DNA from: Mesodorylaimus sp. YZB2_4
Lineage: Eukaryota; Nematoda; Enoplea; Dorylaimida; Dorylaimidae
Assembly (NCBI GenBank): GCA_030248295.1
Contig: JASANH010000497.1
Coordinates: forward strand, 212,017-276,016
Direction: 5' to 3'
DNA length: 64,000 nucleotides
Position numbers and translations under genes: made by a program. The notes under the pieces were generated by a model. That model did no database searches, was not told the origin of the DNA, and worked only from the letters and a program-made list of their open reading frames with translations. Numbering within the stretch: the first letter of the stretch is position 1; each line of letters opens with the position of its first letter. Below, one piece after another: positions 22,629-33,309 of this stretch.

Positions 22629-23689
22629 TAATCGATCACGAATAGATGAATTTTGTGGAAATCTTTTGTAGCGAGCTTTAGGAGTTTTTGTTATTCCGCT
22701 TTTGATTTCCTTGTAAAATCATAGGCGATTTTTTGGGGTCCCTTTTGACTCGCGCTCATTGACCAGCTTTTGGAATTTTTACATTCTCTGAGCAAGATTT
22801 CTCAGTTTTTAATGGAGAATGGCGTAGACCAGAAATTTGACCTTTTTTGGTTTTGTGCCGGGGACTTGATTTAGTTTTGGTTCCTGCATTGCCATAAAAT
22901 TTGTCCATTTGGCATTGTATTAGGTATCTTTGGCTTATTCGGGTTTTTGTATTTTCTGTAGGGTTAGTTAGTTTTTTGTTTTATTTCGCAAAATCAGCCT
23001 TTCTTGAGCATTTTATTGAGCAGAAGCTTTTTGATAGGATTGGCTTAAAATGTGTACAGACCAGGCTGGAATGGAATTTGGTTATTTATGAATGTACTGG
23101 GTGGATTTGACCATTATTTGAGAATAAGTTTAACCAAGAGAAGAGCAATATTGGTTTTTACAGATTAGAAACAAGCTTTTTGCATGTTTGGGCAGAGGCT
23201 TCTCGAATTTGAAATTCCCGCCAAAATTGTGATTACGACAAAACTGATTAAGAATCGCTAGAAGGTCTGTTGTGACGGAAGACCACGGAGTCAGCAGCTG
23301 GGGCGTCACCCCAGCCATTGACTAGGTGGATAGGGTTGGCTGCCCTGGCTCCAAGACTGGTGCAAAAGGTCATATTACACAATGCAGACAGTGGTTATCG
23401 GCCCGGGATGTTGTCACTTGCCGTCAAACGCCTGCAATTCTTGCCTAGTCTGGGCCCCTGGGTCAGATCAGGGTTAGGCACATGGGAGATACCGCTGGGA
23501 GCGGATAATAATTGAACGTTTTCGGTAGGGACATCAAGCCGACGGGTTTCTGCCTCGCCGGGAGGGCCAACGAAGGCAACTACAGCAGGTGCGTGATAAC
23601 TTCCCGCCTTCACTTAAAATCCAATATGTCAATAACCATTCGACTGAATCGAAAAAATCTTTTTCCACTCTCTCTATGCTATGCTATGC
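22629..23689. other. Intergenic region downstream of makorin, no gene seen
   Basis: AT-rich 3' flank followed, from about 23270, by GC-richer sequence of unknown origin. The short open frames here show no recognisable motif. Confidence 0.4.
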
Positions 23690-24788
23690 TAAAGTTTATT
23701 ATGCCAAAAGACTTACCAGTCCACTGATGAGGCACAGCACATAAAACAAGGACAAGATAAAGTTGAAATAAAAGCATGTCAAAAACGAATCTTTGTCACA
23801 AAATCTTTGAACTCGGTAAAACAACTAAAAGCGATGGTGCTTGGTATCACAGTGTTCCATAAAGTCATTGAAGAAAATTCAAAACTACCGTGTCGATAAT
23901 CCGTTTAATCAGATGATCACAAGCATCGTTGACAGACGGTGCCGAAACTACTAAAGTAACACATGCCTCACTTGATATAGCTTGATTGACGCTGTTCCAG
24001 TCAACATTCCGTAGACGCCAAAACAATCGTGTATCTAGGGGTCTCGGAGGAGGACGGTAAAGCAGTTTTATCGAAATCGTGTCGTGATCGGACGTGTGAA
24101 TTGGAGGGAGCACTGTGGTAGAGACGTGCCTCGAAGCATCCCCAACAATACATAAATCAAGGAGAGTTCGACTATGACGTGTCGGTGTATCCACAGTTTG
24201 AGCTCCATCAATCGACGAAATCAGCTTCAAGATTGAGTTTCTGGCAGGCGACGGGTGCAGAAGGTCAGCGTTCAGATCCCCAATAATTACCAGCCGGCTA
24301 TAATTATGCCGCAGCAGACGCGTGGAATACCGTAATAGATCGTCAATAGCGGCTGGGGGATGTAGACAAATAAGCACGTTATTGAATCAGTGCCAATTCC
24401 AATGCGTAAGGGCAGGACTTCCAATTTTGATTGAAAAACACCAAGTTCGGAGGGCGCTTTTAGACGAACTACAGGAATAATCCCGAACTACAGGAATAGA
24501 TGACCGAATGTATGCCAAAACACCACCGCCACCTTTCGTCCTATCAAATCGATAGATGGAATAATCGGCTAGATTCAGTTCACCATCGTCCGTAGTGCAA
24601 TCAATTTTAGATTCGGCTACTCAAAAAATATACTGGGAAGCCACAATTTCCGCTTTTAGATAATCAATCTTTCCAAGAATCCCATTGACATTTGCAAATC
24701 CAACATGCAAATTCTTGCTTTGCGTGGAAGGTATAGGACAAACAGAGCGTGGTGCACAACCGACCACCCCTGACGCCATATAGTTTTC
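23690..24788 (-). mobile_element. Endonuclease-only LINE derivative, copy 1 (decayed)
   Basis: On the minus strand it encodes the AP-endonuclease-like domain of a non-LTR retrotransposon: HVGFANVNGILGKIDYLKAE, VIIGDLNADLLHP (GDxN) and HTSDHDTISIKLL (SDH). There is no reverse transcriptase; after VVLNFLQ the frame stops and a 3' tail ending in repeated ATAGC (TATGC on the plus strand, about 23680-23695) follows. Compared with the copy at 27503-28612 it has a 10-base deletion (near 24355) and an 18-base tandem duplication (near 24470-24500), both harmful to the frame. Both copies start and end at the same points. Confidence 0.85.
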
Positions 24789-25424
24789 CCTCTCTGACAT
24801 GGGCAAGATCATAGTCACATCAGATGTTCAAAATGTCCTCCTTCAAAACTTATGCGTTGCACCTGATTGTCGACTGCAGCCATCAAGTCATTTTTTCACC
24901 CCATGTAGGTTTCTTCTTGAGCGATGTAACGTAATTTACGCTGTTGCTGCTCGTAGAGGACATTTTTCTTTCCAGACCAGGTCTAAAATCCAACCAGCGT
25001 TACCAGGTCTGCAACACAATAATGCCCCAGATGCAGGTTCAGATTGCCCTAAAATTGCCCTAGACCCAACTTCCAGAAAAAAATGCAAAGTAGGCCCTTT
25101 AAAAAAGTGCCTGCCAGACACTCAACATTATTCCAACCAAGCCATGATTGCGTGTTTGAATACCACATCAGTTTTTCAAAGGCGCCAGCAACTTCCAATG
25201 CTTCTTCGACATCTCCACCCAGCTTGCCATCAAGGAAAACACACTTTGGAACAGCGGCATTGTCGAGAGAGCTAAGACAAAGTGCCAAAATCTCAGATTG
25301 CCCTAAAACCTGCCCTGACAGCTTGAAATTGCCCAGATCCAGGGCAATTGCCCTGCGCCTGGCAACGCTGAATCCAACCCGTTTTTTTTTGGTTTTTGGG
25401 TTGAGTTGAGTCCAGCGATGTTAC

Positions 25425-26615
25425 AGTCAACTGAAACTGAAACTCGCCAAAACTGAATTTAACTGTAACTGAATCTTTTTAGAATCAGTTAAATTCAGTT
25501 TTCAAGTTACTTCGCTTTTGAAAATTAGTAATCTGTTTGCGGATGTTCGCGCTGGTTCCAATCATCTTATTCGCGAGTTGGAGGTGTATTTGTCACCCTT
25601 AAAACGCTAGTTATCGTAAAAAATCGATCCATTCGAATTTTGGTCCAAATGTAGAGAGAAGCTGCAAAATGTTCACGAATATTGTAGTGCTTCATCATGC
25701 CCGCAGGCTAGCGCCGAGTCGAAGAAGTTATAAGCTAGGCGAGGTCCAAGTTGAAAAGCAGTCGGTACAGTATCATAAAATAAAAGTAACTACAGTTCAT
25801 GAAAAAGGGTTTCTTCAGTTTTAATCATTTTATTACAAACATTTTAAAGTTACATCTTCTTGATCTTAGAAAGCTTTGCCAACCAGTGAGTTGAACTTGA
25901 CATGCTTATTCGATAATCTCCGAGTTTCTGGTGTGGAAGAAGGCTCTACTGAAAATATTTGACCCTTATGGCCAGCTGGTCAGCAGCGGTCAGCTCCTAA
26001 AATCTTGCGGGTTTCTTAAATTCGTGTGTTGCGAGGCGACAAAAAGTTGAGAAAGACTCGCAGGGCTCTTCTAAACCCGCAGTTCAGGTTATGGGCTTTG
26101 GTTCCGTCTTCCAGGCTTCTGGTTTTGAATTTTTTTGCACAAAAGACCTGACGAAGCGAGAATGTTTCCAAAAATTTGCAGGACTTCGGCCGCTGACCTC
26201 TGCTGAGTAGTTGCCCAAACGAGCGAAATATTTTGCGCAGAGGTTTCTTTTGGACCAAAAGAAATTACAATCATGAGCTATGGCATTAGAATTAGAACGG
26301 TTACAAGGATCAGGTACCTGGTCTGCCTGCGGATTTGTTGGTGGGTGGACTGTCGAGACATGGTCGTGCATCGCTGTGCTCGCAAAGGACCCTCTGGTGT
26401 TGACTTTGGTCTTAACTGCGCCTTGTGAGCTGTGAGTCTGAAATGCGGAAGAGTAGTTATTTGAATGAAGAAAAGTGGAGATTGTTCTCGTCAAGTGTTC
26501 ACATCTTGATGCGAAATGCTTTTTAAGGAAAAACTGAATCATTCAGTTAAATTCAGTTGACTGAATCTTTTGAGATCCAGTTAACTGTAACTGAAACTGA
26601 ATCTTTTCCCAAAAC
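25425..26615. repeat. Region flanked by AACTGAA-type repeats
   Basis: CAACTGAAACTGAAACTCG, AACTGTAACTGAATCTTTTT and GTTAAATTCAGTT at about 25428-25502 recur as related blocks at about 26540-26610 (GTTAAATTCAGTTGACTGAA, AACTGTAACTGAAACTGAAT). The ends may mark a non-autonomous mobile element of about 1.2 kb. The interior has no recognised gene. Boundaries are approximate. Confidence 0.45.
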
Positions 26616-27065
26616 TTTATTAACGCTAGTTGGGTCAGGTTTTTAGACAGGGTGGTTTTGGGTTGTGCAGGTTGACCTCTTTCGAACCTAACCCAAAAAA
26701 ATCACTTTTCCACTCAGCAGGAGTATGTGGTTAATCGGCACAGCTTGAAGCCACTGCGACATGATGTCGGTGGGTTTCTAGTCGACAGATCCTGGTATTT
26801 CAAAAACGTACCCAGCGCCCCCCCCCCCCCCCGCAGCTAGTCTGATTCGACATGTCACGGCGACGATTCGACTGCGACGGAACTGAGAAATTGTCTGTCA
26901 GCAGATGATATCGAGCTCTGACGATCTTTTGTCGACTCGCAGTCAGAGATCAGGCCGGCCAGGTCCAAATTTTGACGGTTTGTGTAGGTCAGAATCCATG
27001 AAAGGTCCAGCCTTTGCTATAGGTTTCGAGTCGAACAGATCCTGGAGTGACAAAAGCGTTCAGCT

Positions 27066-27182
27066 GCCACGGTCATCGATCGCGGCAGTGATCTCATAAG
27101 CTGGATTGTGCGCCCAACGGCACAGAAGTCGGGCGCACAATCCAGCTTATAAGATCACTGCCGCGATCGATGACCGTGGCCG
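27066..27182. repeat. Near-perfect hairpin with about 50-bp arms
   Basis: Left arm GCCACGGTCATCGATCGCGG through GGATTGTGCGCCC is followed, after a spacer of about 14 bases, by the reverse complement GGGCGCACAATCCAGC through CGATCGATGACCGTGGC. One base differs near the arm middle (CTCATAAG versus CTTATAAG). No coding role is seen. Confidence 0.85.
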
Positions 27183-27197
27183 CTCGATAGTGTTAGA

Positions 27198-27345
27198 AAT
27201 AACCTCAAGGTCAAGGTCTGAATTCTGTCAAAACCCTGATTGACCGACCCTTAGTCAAAGTCAGGGTCAAGGTCAGAAACTTTTCGGGGTCTGGTCAAGG
27301 TCAGGGTCAGGTCAGAATTTCTTGCACCCGGTCAGAGTATTCTGA
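27198..27345. repeat. AGGTCA half-site array 1
   Basis: Repeated AAGGTCAAGGTC, CAGGGTCAAGGTCAG and CAAGGTCAGGGTCAGGTCAG units with irregular spacers. The hexamer AGGTCA is the nuclear-receptor half-site, but a simple degenerate minisatellite explains it as well. Confidence 0.6.
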
Positions 27346-27502
27346 CAGCGAAAGAAAGTAAATTTAGTGAAATGTTGGTGAAAAATTTCAAGCTCCTGCC
27401 TTCCCGAGTAGGGATCTGGGGGGGGGGGGGGCAGTTTTTTGTTCTGAGTCCCAAGGCATGTCCTAAATTCTAGGACAGTCCTAAGTCATTTCACAATCAG
27501 AA

Positions 27503-28612
27503 AAACTGGATGGCGTCAGGGGTGGTCGGTTGTGCACCACGCTCTGTTTGTCCTATACCTTCCACGCAAAGCAAGAATTTGCATGTTGGATTTGCAAATG
27601 TCAATGGGATTCTTGGAAAGATTGATTATCTAAAAGCGGAAATTGTGGCTTCCCAGTATGATATTTTTGGAGTAGCCGAATCTAAAATTGATTGCACTAC
27701 GGACGATGGTGAACTGAATCTAGCCGATTATTCCATCTATCGATTTGATAGGACGAAAGGTGGCGGTGGTGTTTTGGCATACATTCGGTCATCTATTCCT
27801 GTAGTTCGTCTAAAAGCGCCCTCCGAACTTGGTGTTTTTCAACCAAAATTGGAAGTCCTGCCCTTACGCATTGGAATTGGCACTGATTCAATAACGTGCT
27901 TATTTGTCTACATCCCTCGCCAATTCCCAGCCGCTATTGACGATCTATTACGGTATTCCACGCGTCTGCTGCGGCATAATTATAGCCGGCTGGTAATTAT
28001 TGGGGATCTGAACGCTGACCTTCTGCACCCGTCGCCTGCCAGAAACTCAATCTTGGAGCTGATTTCGTCGATTGATGGAGCTCAAACTGGATACACCGAC
28101 ACGTCATAGTCGAACTCTCCTTGATTTATGTATTGTTGGGGATGCTTCGAGGCACGTCTCTACCACAGTGCTCCCTCCAATTCACACGTCCGATCACGAC
28201 ACGATTTCGATAAAACTGCTTTACCGTCCTCCTCCGAGACCCCCAGATACACGATTGTTTTGGCGTCTACGGAATGTTGACTGGAACAGCGTCAATCAAG
28301 CTATATCAAGTGAGGCATGTGTTACTTTAGTACTTTCGGCACCGTCTGTCAACGATGCTTGTGATCATCTGATTAAACGGATTATCGACACGGTAGTTTT
28401 GAATTTTCTCCAATGACTTTATGGAACACTGTGATACCAAGCACCATCGCTTTTAGTTGTTTTACCGAGTTCAAAGATTTTGTGACAAAGATTCGTTTTT
28501 GACATGCTTTTATTTTAACTTTATCTTGTCCTTGTTTTGTGTGCTGTGCCTCATCAGTGGACTGGTAAGTCTTTTGGCATAGTAAACTTTAGCATAGCAT
28601 AGCATAGCATAG
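27503..28612 (+). mobile_element. Endonuclease-only LINE derivative, copy 2 (decayed)
   Basis: Plus-strand copy of the element at 23690-24788, in inverted orientation. It opens with ASGVVGCAPRSVCPIPSTQS, then the endonuclease motifs GDLNADLLHP and SDHDTISI. A 2-base deletion near 28089 (GCTCAAACTGGATACACC where the other copy has ACTGTGGATAC) splits the frame after residue 190. The 3' tail ends in tandem AGCAT units (28588-28612). There is no reverse transcriptase. No target-site duplication was resolved. Confidence 0.85.
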
Positions 28613-29331
28613 CTTGGTATCCCACCCAAGGACACCAGGCAGTCATACAGTAAGTTAAAGGCACTCACTGGTGTCTTTATTTTCTAGCAGCGCTGTCAGG
28701 CGCAGGGCAATTTCCCTTGATCTATGGCAATTTTGAGCTGATCTTTTTAGAGCAACTTTTTGGGCGTCTTGAGATTGTGGCATTTTGCGTTAGCTCTCTC
28801 GAGCCGTAAAAATGGTTCTTTTTCAGCTGAACTAAAATTCTGTCGTCCCTTTTTAACCATTGAGGCCAAAAAGGGACGACAGAATCCCATTATCATCATT
28901 TTACTCCTTCATCCAAGCATACATGCATTTGACAGGGGAGGGGGGACACAGTATTAATTAAAACTTTTACGCGTGATAGGGTCACTAGCAAGCACGATCC
29001 CGTAAAACAGTCGCAGAAAACACAAAACTCTGTGGACTCAAAATTATGACTTGGAAAAAAACAAATGATGTGGTTCACGCAGTCTGCTGACATGACGGTC
29101 AGATTCTGTGCATAAAACGAGGATTCCCAAATCGCTAAACCCATGGTAAACCTTATAAAATAAAACCAATTTGGCACGTTTACAGAGCTCATATAATGTG
29201 GACCAGCCCGTAGATTCCCATTTCCGCGAGTGTCCCGATTCAGCGAGTGCTTTTTTACTTGCCCCTCAAACGCGGCCGCCGCGACTCGAGCGTACCTACT
29301 GTAACCGCTCATTTAGTTCATCCGTAAAGTT
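28613..29331. other. Repeat-rich intergenic region, no gene seen
   Basis: Contains a short inverted pair (TTCTGTCGTCCCTTTTT and AAAAAGGGACGACAGAA, about 28837-28882) and open frames without motifs. Confidence 0.4.
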
Positions 29332-30100
29332 TTAACGCTGTGCAGAAATTTTCTTTACTCTACTGCTACAATATGCAATAAGATCCATCGTTAAATTAGA
29401 CGACATCATAAATGTTAAAGTGAAAAAAAGACAAAGGAAACTGGCAATAAAGCGTACACAGCTTGTCAGTAGGGCGTCAGTAAGACACCGTTTTTTGCTA
29501 TATTTTGATCGGCCTGATTTTTCTGAACCTTCAAGTCGTCCGTATGACTGTTCAGTCATGTCCGGTATGAGGGCATGGCATAATGGTATTCCTACAGGCA
29601 ACCAAAGTCTTGGTGTTGCTCTTTGAACAGTACACACACGGTACATTACCTTCTTCATTAACGAGGTATACAATTGCTTGAAATGCCTTGGACATGTTTC
29701 AAATGTACCGTTTGCCACTCAGAATTCTGACTGATGCAAGGCCTTGAGCTGGTTCAAAGAACAAAAGACACAAAAAATTGTCTCCGCCATTGTACAAAAG
29801 CAGTTGATCAGCTAGTGCAATCGGACCATGGTCTTGCGAACCAAAGCGCTGTCTGACGATTCTTCCATGTAAGCGAGCATTCTTCTCTTCACATTTTTTT
29901 GCATCTGTAACAATGCGAGACTCCACCACCAGCCAATTGTGTAAACTTGGTTTTGCAGAATAAATTGTAACGATTTTCCAAAACCGAACATTAATGCAAA
30001 AGCATGTCTTCCGAATTTGATGATAAGAATTGCGGCACAATAAAATCTTCATTTGCAATAAAGTTAGCCAATAATTGCTTAATCCATAAGATTTTTGCAA
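29332..30100 (-). pseudogene. MULE (Mutator-like) transposase remnant
   Basis: Two minus-strand frames, 29699-30100 and 29332-29718, overlap and together look like a frameshifted transposase. The second holds ANGTFETCPRHFKQLYT and PLCHALIPDMTEQSYGRL, matching the pattern around the first catalytic aspartate of MULE transposases (usually DGTF-x-x-CP-x-x-F-x-QLYT, then PL-x-x-ALLP-x-KT-x-x-TY). The aspartate appears as N here, and the segment between the two motifs is out of order, so it is dead. Assignment rests on motif memory. Confidence 0.55.
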
Positions 30101-30884
30101 ATTAAAGTTTCAACATACTGACAAGCGCAAATTCACTTTACCTATGAAATCTTCACAAGTGTTTTCGAGCTTGAGATAGGTAAAGTGCTTATGTACCTGC
30201 GCGCGTGTGCGCTTGCCACTCGTGCACTCGCGGATATGGGACACTCGCTGAATCGGGACACAATCGACCAGCCTGCCTTTGCCGAGGCGTCCTCGCGACG
30301 CAGTAAAATTATTTAGATACAATGGCGCAGCAAACTTGGACCAGTAATGGGTGCCCAGCTTACACGTACAGTATGTATTTCCCGCGTTAAATTTTGTTGT
30401 CCGCTAAAATGTCTCAAGTCAACCTTTTTAATTATGAAACAAGATAAGACCTGTCATTGGACGCGCCTAAATCCACGGATAAGGCACCCCTAGAACAGCT
30501 GTTGTGACACGTCCTGAATTAGTGTCTCGGCGCTGTCCCAAGTTGCTGTCTAATAGTGCCCTGAATTCGTACTGTGAAACTGGCCCCAGCTGATTGAGTC
30601 TGGTGCTGTTGCATTTGTCCTACTCGTCCAGTCCCCTACCAGCCCAGCTGCATGGACTACTGTGTCCCAGCGTAGTGTGTGTTTGCGAATGCCATCCATG
30701 CGTGGCCTAGCCATCCCTATTTCTTCCCATTCGTTCATATCCAAACTTGGCGTCATTGGAGCGAGGTATTTTGGCTGTACCAGCCAATTCTAGCCTGGTA
30801 AGGCTCCTGTTCTCAAAAGCCAGCATTGCGATTGGTGGGAAAAGATATCGATCATGTGGAGGCAGTTTGAGCAGGAATCGATGT

Positions 30885-31095
30885 GTAACCCCCCGCCTGG
30901 TAGGCCATGGCGAGTGGGAGAGAGTAATCGATACTCTCCCCTGGCTGGGAAACGTCAACCCCTCGGGTTGATGTTTCAGCCGTAGCTATAGTCGCAAGAC
31001 TATCCTGCTCCAGTCGGAGTTTTTGTCCCGCCGACTTCGGTCGGCCGCCTCCCTCCTACGCCTACCAGGCTTGGTTACAGATGTTATAACGAAAT
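30885..31095 (+). repeat. Dispersed repeat, full-length relative of 2711-2815
   Basis: GTGTAACCCCCCGCCTGGTA, then GGCCATGGCGAGTGGG, CAAGACTATCCTGCTCCAGTC and TACCAGGCTTGGTTACAG, with GC content well above its surroundings. The family is unknown; it could be a SINE or the 3' end of a LINE. Confidence 0.5.
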
Positions 31096-31359
31096 AAATC
31101 TACTTTTGATTTTCAATGGGTGTTAGCTTCTCTAGTTTTCCCGAAGCCATCAAAAACAGCTTTGCATATCTTTTTGAGCTTGAAAAAATTTAGTTTCTTG
31201 GACTGCCCGTGAAATTTCACGTAATGCCAGAAAATTGTCAGCTGTAGTGAAATTTCTTGGTAAAATTGCAAACACAGAAGCTTTGTTGCTGGTGCCGGTT
31301 AAGCAAATTTTTTTGTCTGATCAGTGCCAAAGTCAGAGCCAGAAAATTTACAATTCCTC

Positions 31360-31465
31360 GCAGGTCAACGGTCAGGTCAGAAAGTTTTTTTAATTCGGTC
31401 AAGGTCAAGGTCAGGTCAGAAAAGTTTTTGAGGGGTCGGTCGAGGTCAGGGTGAGGTCAGACAGT
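31360..31465. repeat. AGGTCA half-site array 2
   Basis: CAGGTCAACGGTCAGGTCAG, CAAGGTCAAGGTCAGGTCAG and GAGGTCAGGGTGAGGTCAG repeat with AAAGTTTTTT-like spacers, related to the array at 27198-27345. Confidence 0.6.
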
Positions 31466-32548
31466 GCAAAACCCAGGTCATTAGAACATTAGTTTGGGTC
31501 GAATTGTGAACCATTTTGGGGCCTGGTTTCTAGAATAGACCAACTATGGAGCGGAGAGTGTTCAGATCTGGGAAATCAGAAAGCAAAAATCCTTTTCAAA
31601 ACTTTTTGGAAACAGATCTCTGCAATGGCCAATGTCGATATAGCTGCAAGGGCGAACGACCAGCCCCACTATAGCGTCCACAACTGATTTCCGAGGTTGG
31701 ATCGAGGCCAAATATCGACCACTGCCTCTAAAATCTAGTCTCGGTAACTTTTTGCATTGATTTTGACCTTGCAGTCAACAAACGCCCGTCGCGAATGGTG
31801 CAAACCACGTGCAAACCAGAGCTGGCAGCACACTTGGATCGCCGGTCCCTGATCTGAACCACTTATCGCATAGCAGAAACAATTGTCTGCTCCAGCACGG
31901 TTAAATTGTTTACTAAACAAGATATGCACATATGCGTGCACTACGCAGATTTTGAAAATGGCGGGTTTTGTTATAAGTGGCTAGATCGACCTTGCATGGC
32001 GATCCAAAAGTTGGATCGTCCATGGTGCCGCGTGTACATTCTCAAAGAAAACAGATAGTAGCTTTCCCTGTTTCATAAATTCCAACTCATCACGACTGAT
32101 GCAGCACATGCAACCAAGTCACGAATTCATCTACTTATGTGACCTGGGGGGACCCTTTGATAGCAGCTAATCTGCTAACGAAGCTAACAAAGCTTTTGGC
32201 GATTGTGAGCTTTCTCAAACAGGAAAATCATTCTCGTCAGAGAAGAAACTCGATCTGTGATTGCCAGCAGCGGCAAGGGAACGATATGATTTGAATTTCT
32301 GCACTCGAGTCACCTTTAGCCGATGTTTTAGATGACGAGGTGTCGCAGTCTTGCAGGGATTATCCTAGCTCATCCTTGACCTTTTTTATCCGATAAATCA
32401 CTGATTGCGGGTGATCAAGCCATTGATTGCATTGATCGCAGTAAATCTTGCTGAATTCGCATGCAGATGGCTTGGTTTTGGGTCACTGAGCTCATGACAT
32501 GATTAAAACGCATCCCGCACTGTCCAAATCGGCGCATTAAGCAAATTT

Positions 32549-33309
32549 CCAAAAAAAGTCCGTTATCGACAACAAACGGTTAGCCCAGCCACCGTACTCT
32601 GACCAAATGGAAGGCGAGACTAGGTTGGCTGGGCTCCCTCGGCGACGCATGCTTGCGAGTACGTTTCTGTGAATGATATAGTATCTAATGCATCACGGAA
32701 TGGCTGCATCCGTACTAATTTCGACGACGCTAGCTGAACTTTTGATGGTGTGCAGTGCGTATCCACCAAATAAAGTATGTCGTGGTCAGGGCCCAGGATC
32801 AACTCATCACAGTGGCGGGCTTGCAGAGCCAGAGGCCACTGTCGTTGTAAAGCGGCATTGTACATGCAGATACGGCATAACTTTTATGTTGAGCATGCGG
32901 GTGATAGTTATGCGAGCTGGAAAGGTGAAATACCCTGGTTCCTGGAGAGGTAAAGTAGCCGCGTATCGACGAGTCATCATGTGCACAGGCTTGCGATTGA
33001 ATAGCTCGTTGTTGAACAAAGCATTGTCGATTAGGGTAGGTGCTGTACTAACAGCTTTGTATATCAGGTACTCTTGCGGAAGTGCCCTTTTTCGCACGTA
33101 CCAACCAATCACGCAGTGCTTGTGGCATGTTGCTTCAATGCAGGAGTAGGCAAGAACTTTTTTCCAAGACATACAGTACGAGGCATACTTGATCACCACA
33201 ACCTACAATTGTCGCCGAGGGAGCCCAGCCAACCTAGTCTCGCCTTCCATTTGGTCAGAGTACGGTGGCTGGGCTAACCGTTTGTTGTCGATAACGGACT
33301 TTTTTTGGA
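32549..33309. mobile_element. DNA transposon with about 95-bp terminal inverted repeats, copy A
   Basis: Starts TTTCCAAAAAAAGTCCGTTA and ends with the reverse complement; the arms match through GCCCAGCCAACCTAGTCTCG and end at the GTCGCCGAGGGAGC block, about 95 bases each. The interior (about 570 bases) has overlapping minus-strand frames without a recognised transposase motif. The outermost bases are shared with the element at 36470-37234. No target duplication is clear. Confidence 0.85.

Larger units (their letters stand above)
30101..32548. other. Repeat-rich intergenic region
   Basis: No gene was recognised. It holds the dispersed repeat at 30885-31095, the AGGTCA array at 31360-31465 and unremarkable sequence. 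Confidence 0.4.

Noticed and set aside
32620-33199. Minus-strand frames inside the inverted-repeat element as a transposase
   Set aside because: No catalytic motif or zinc-binding pattern could be identified; left as non-coding interior.
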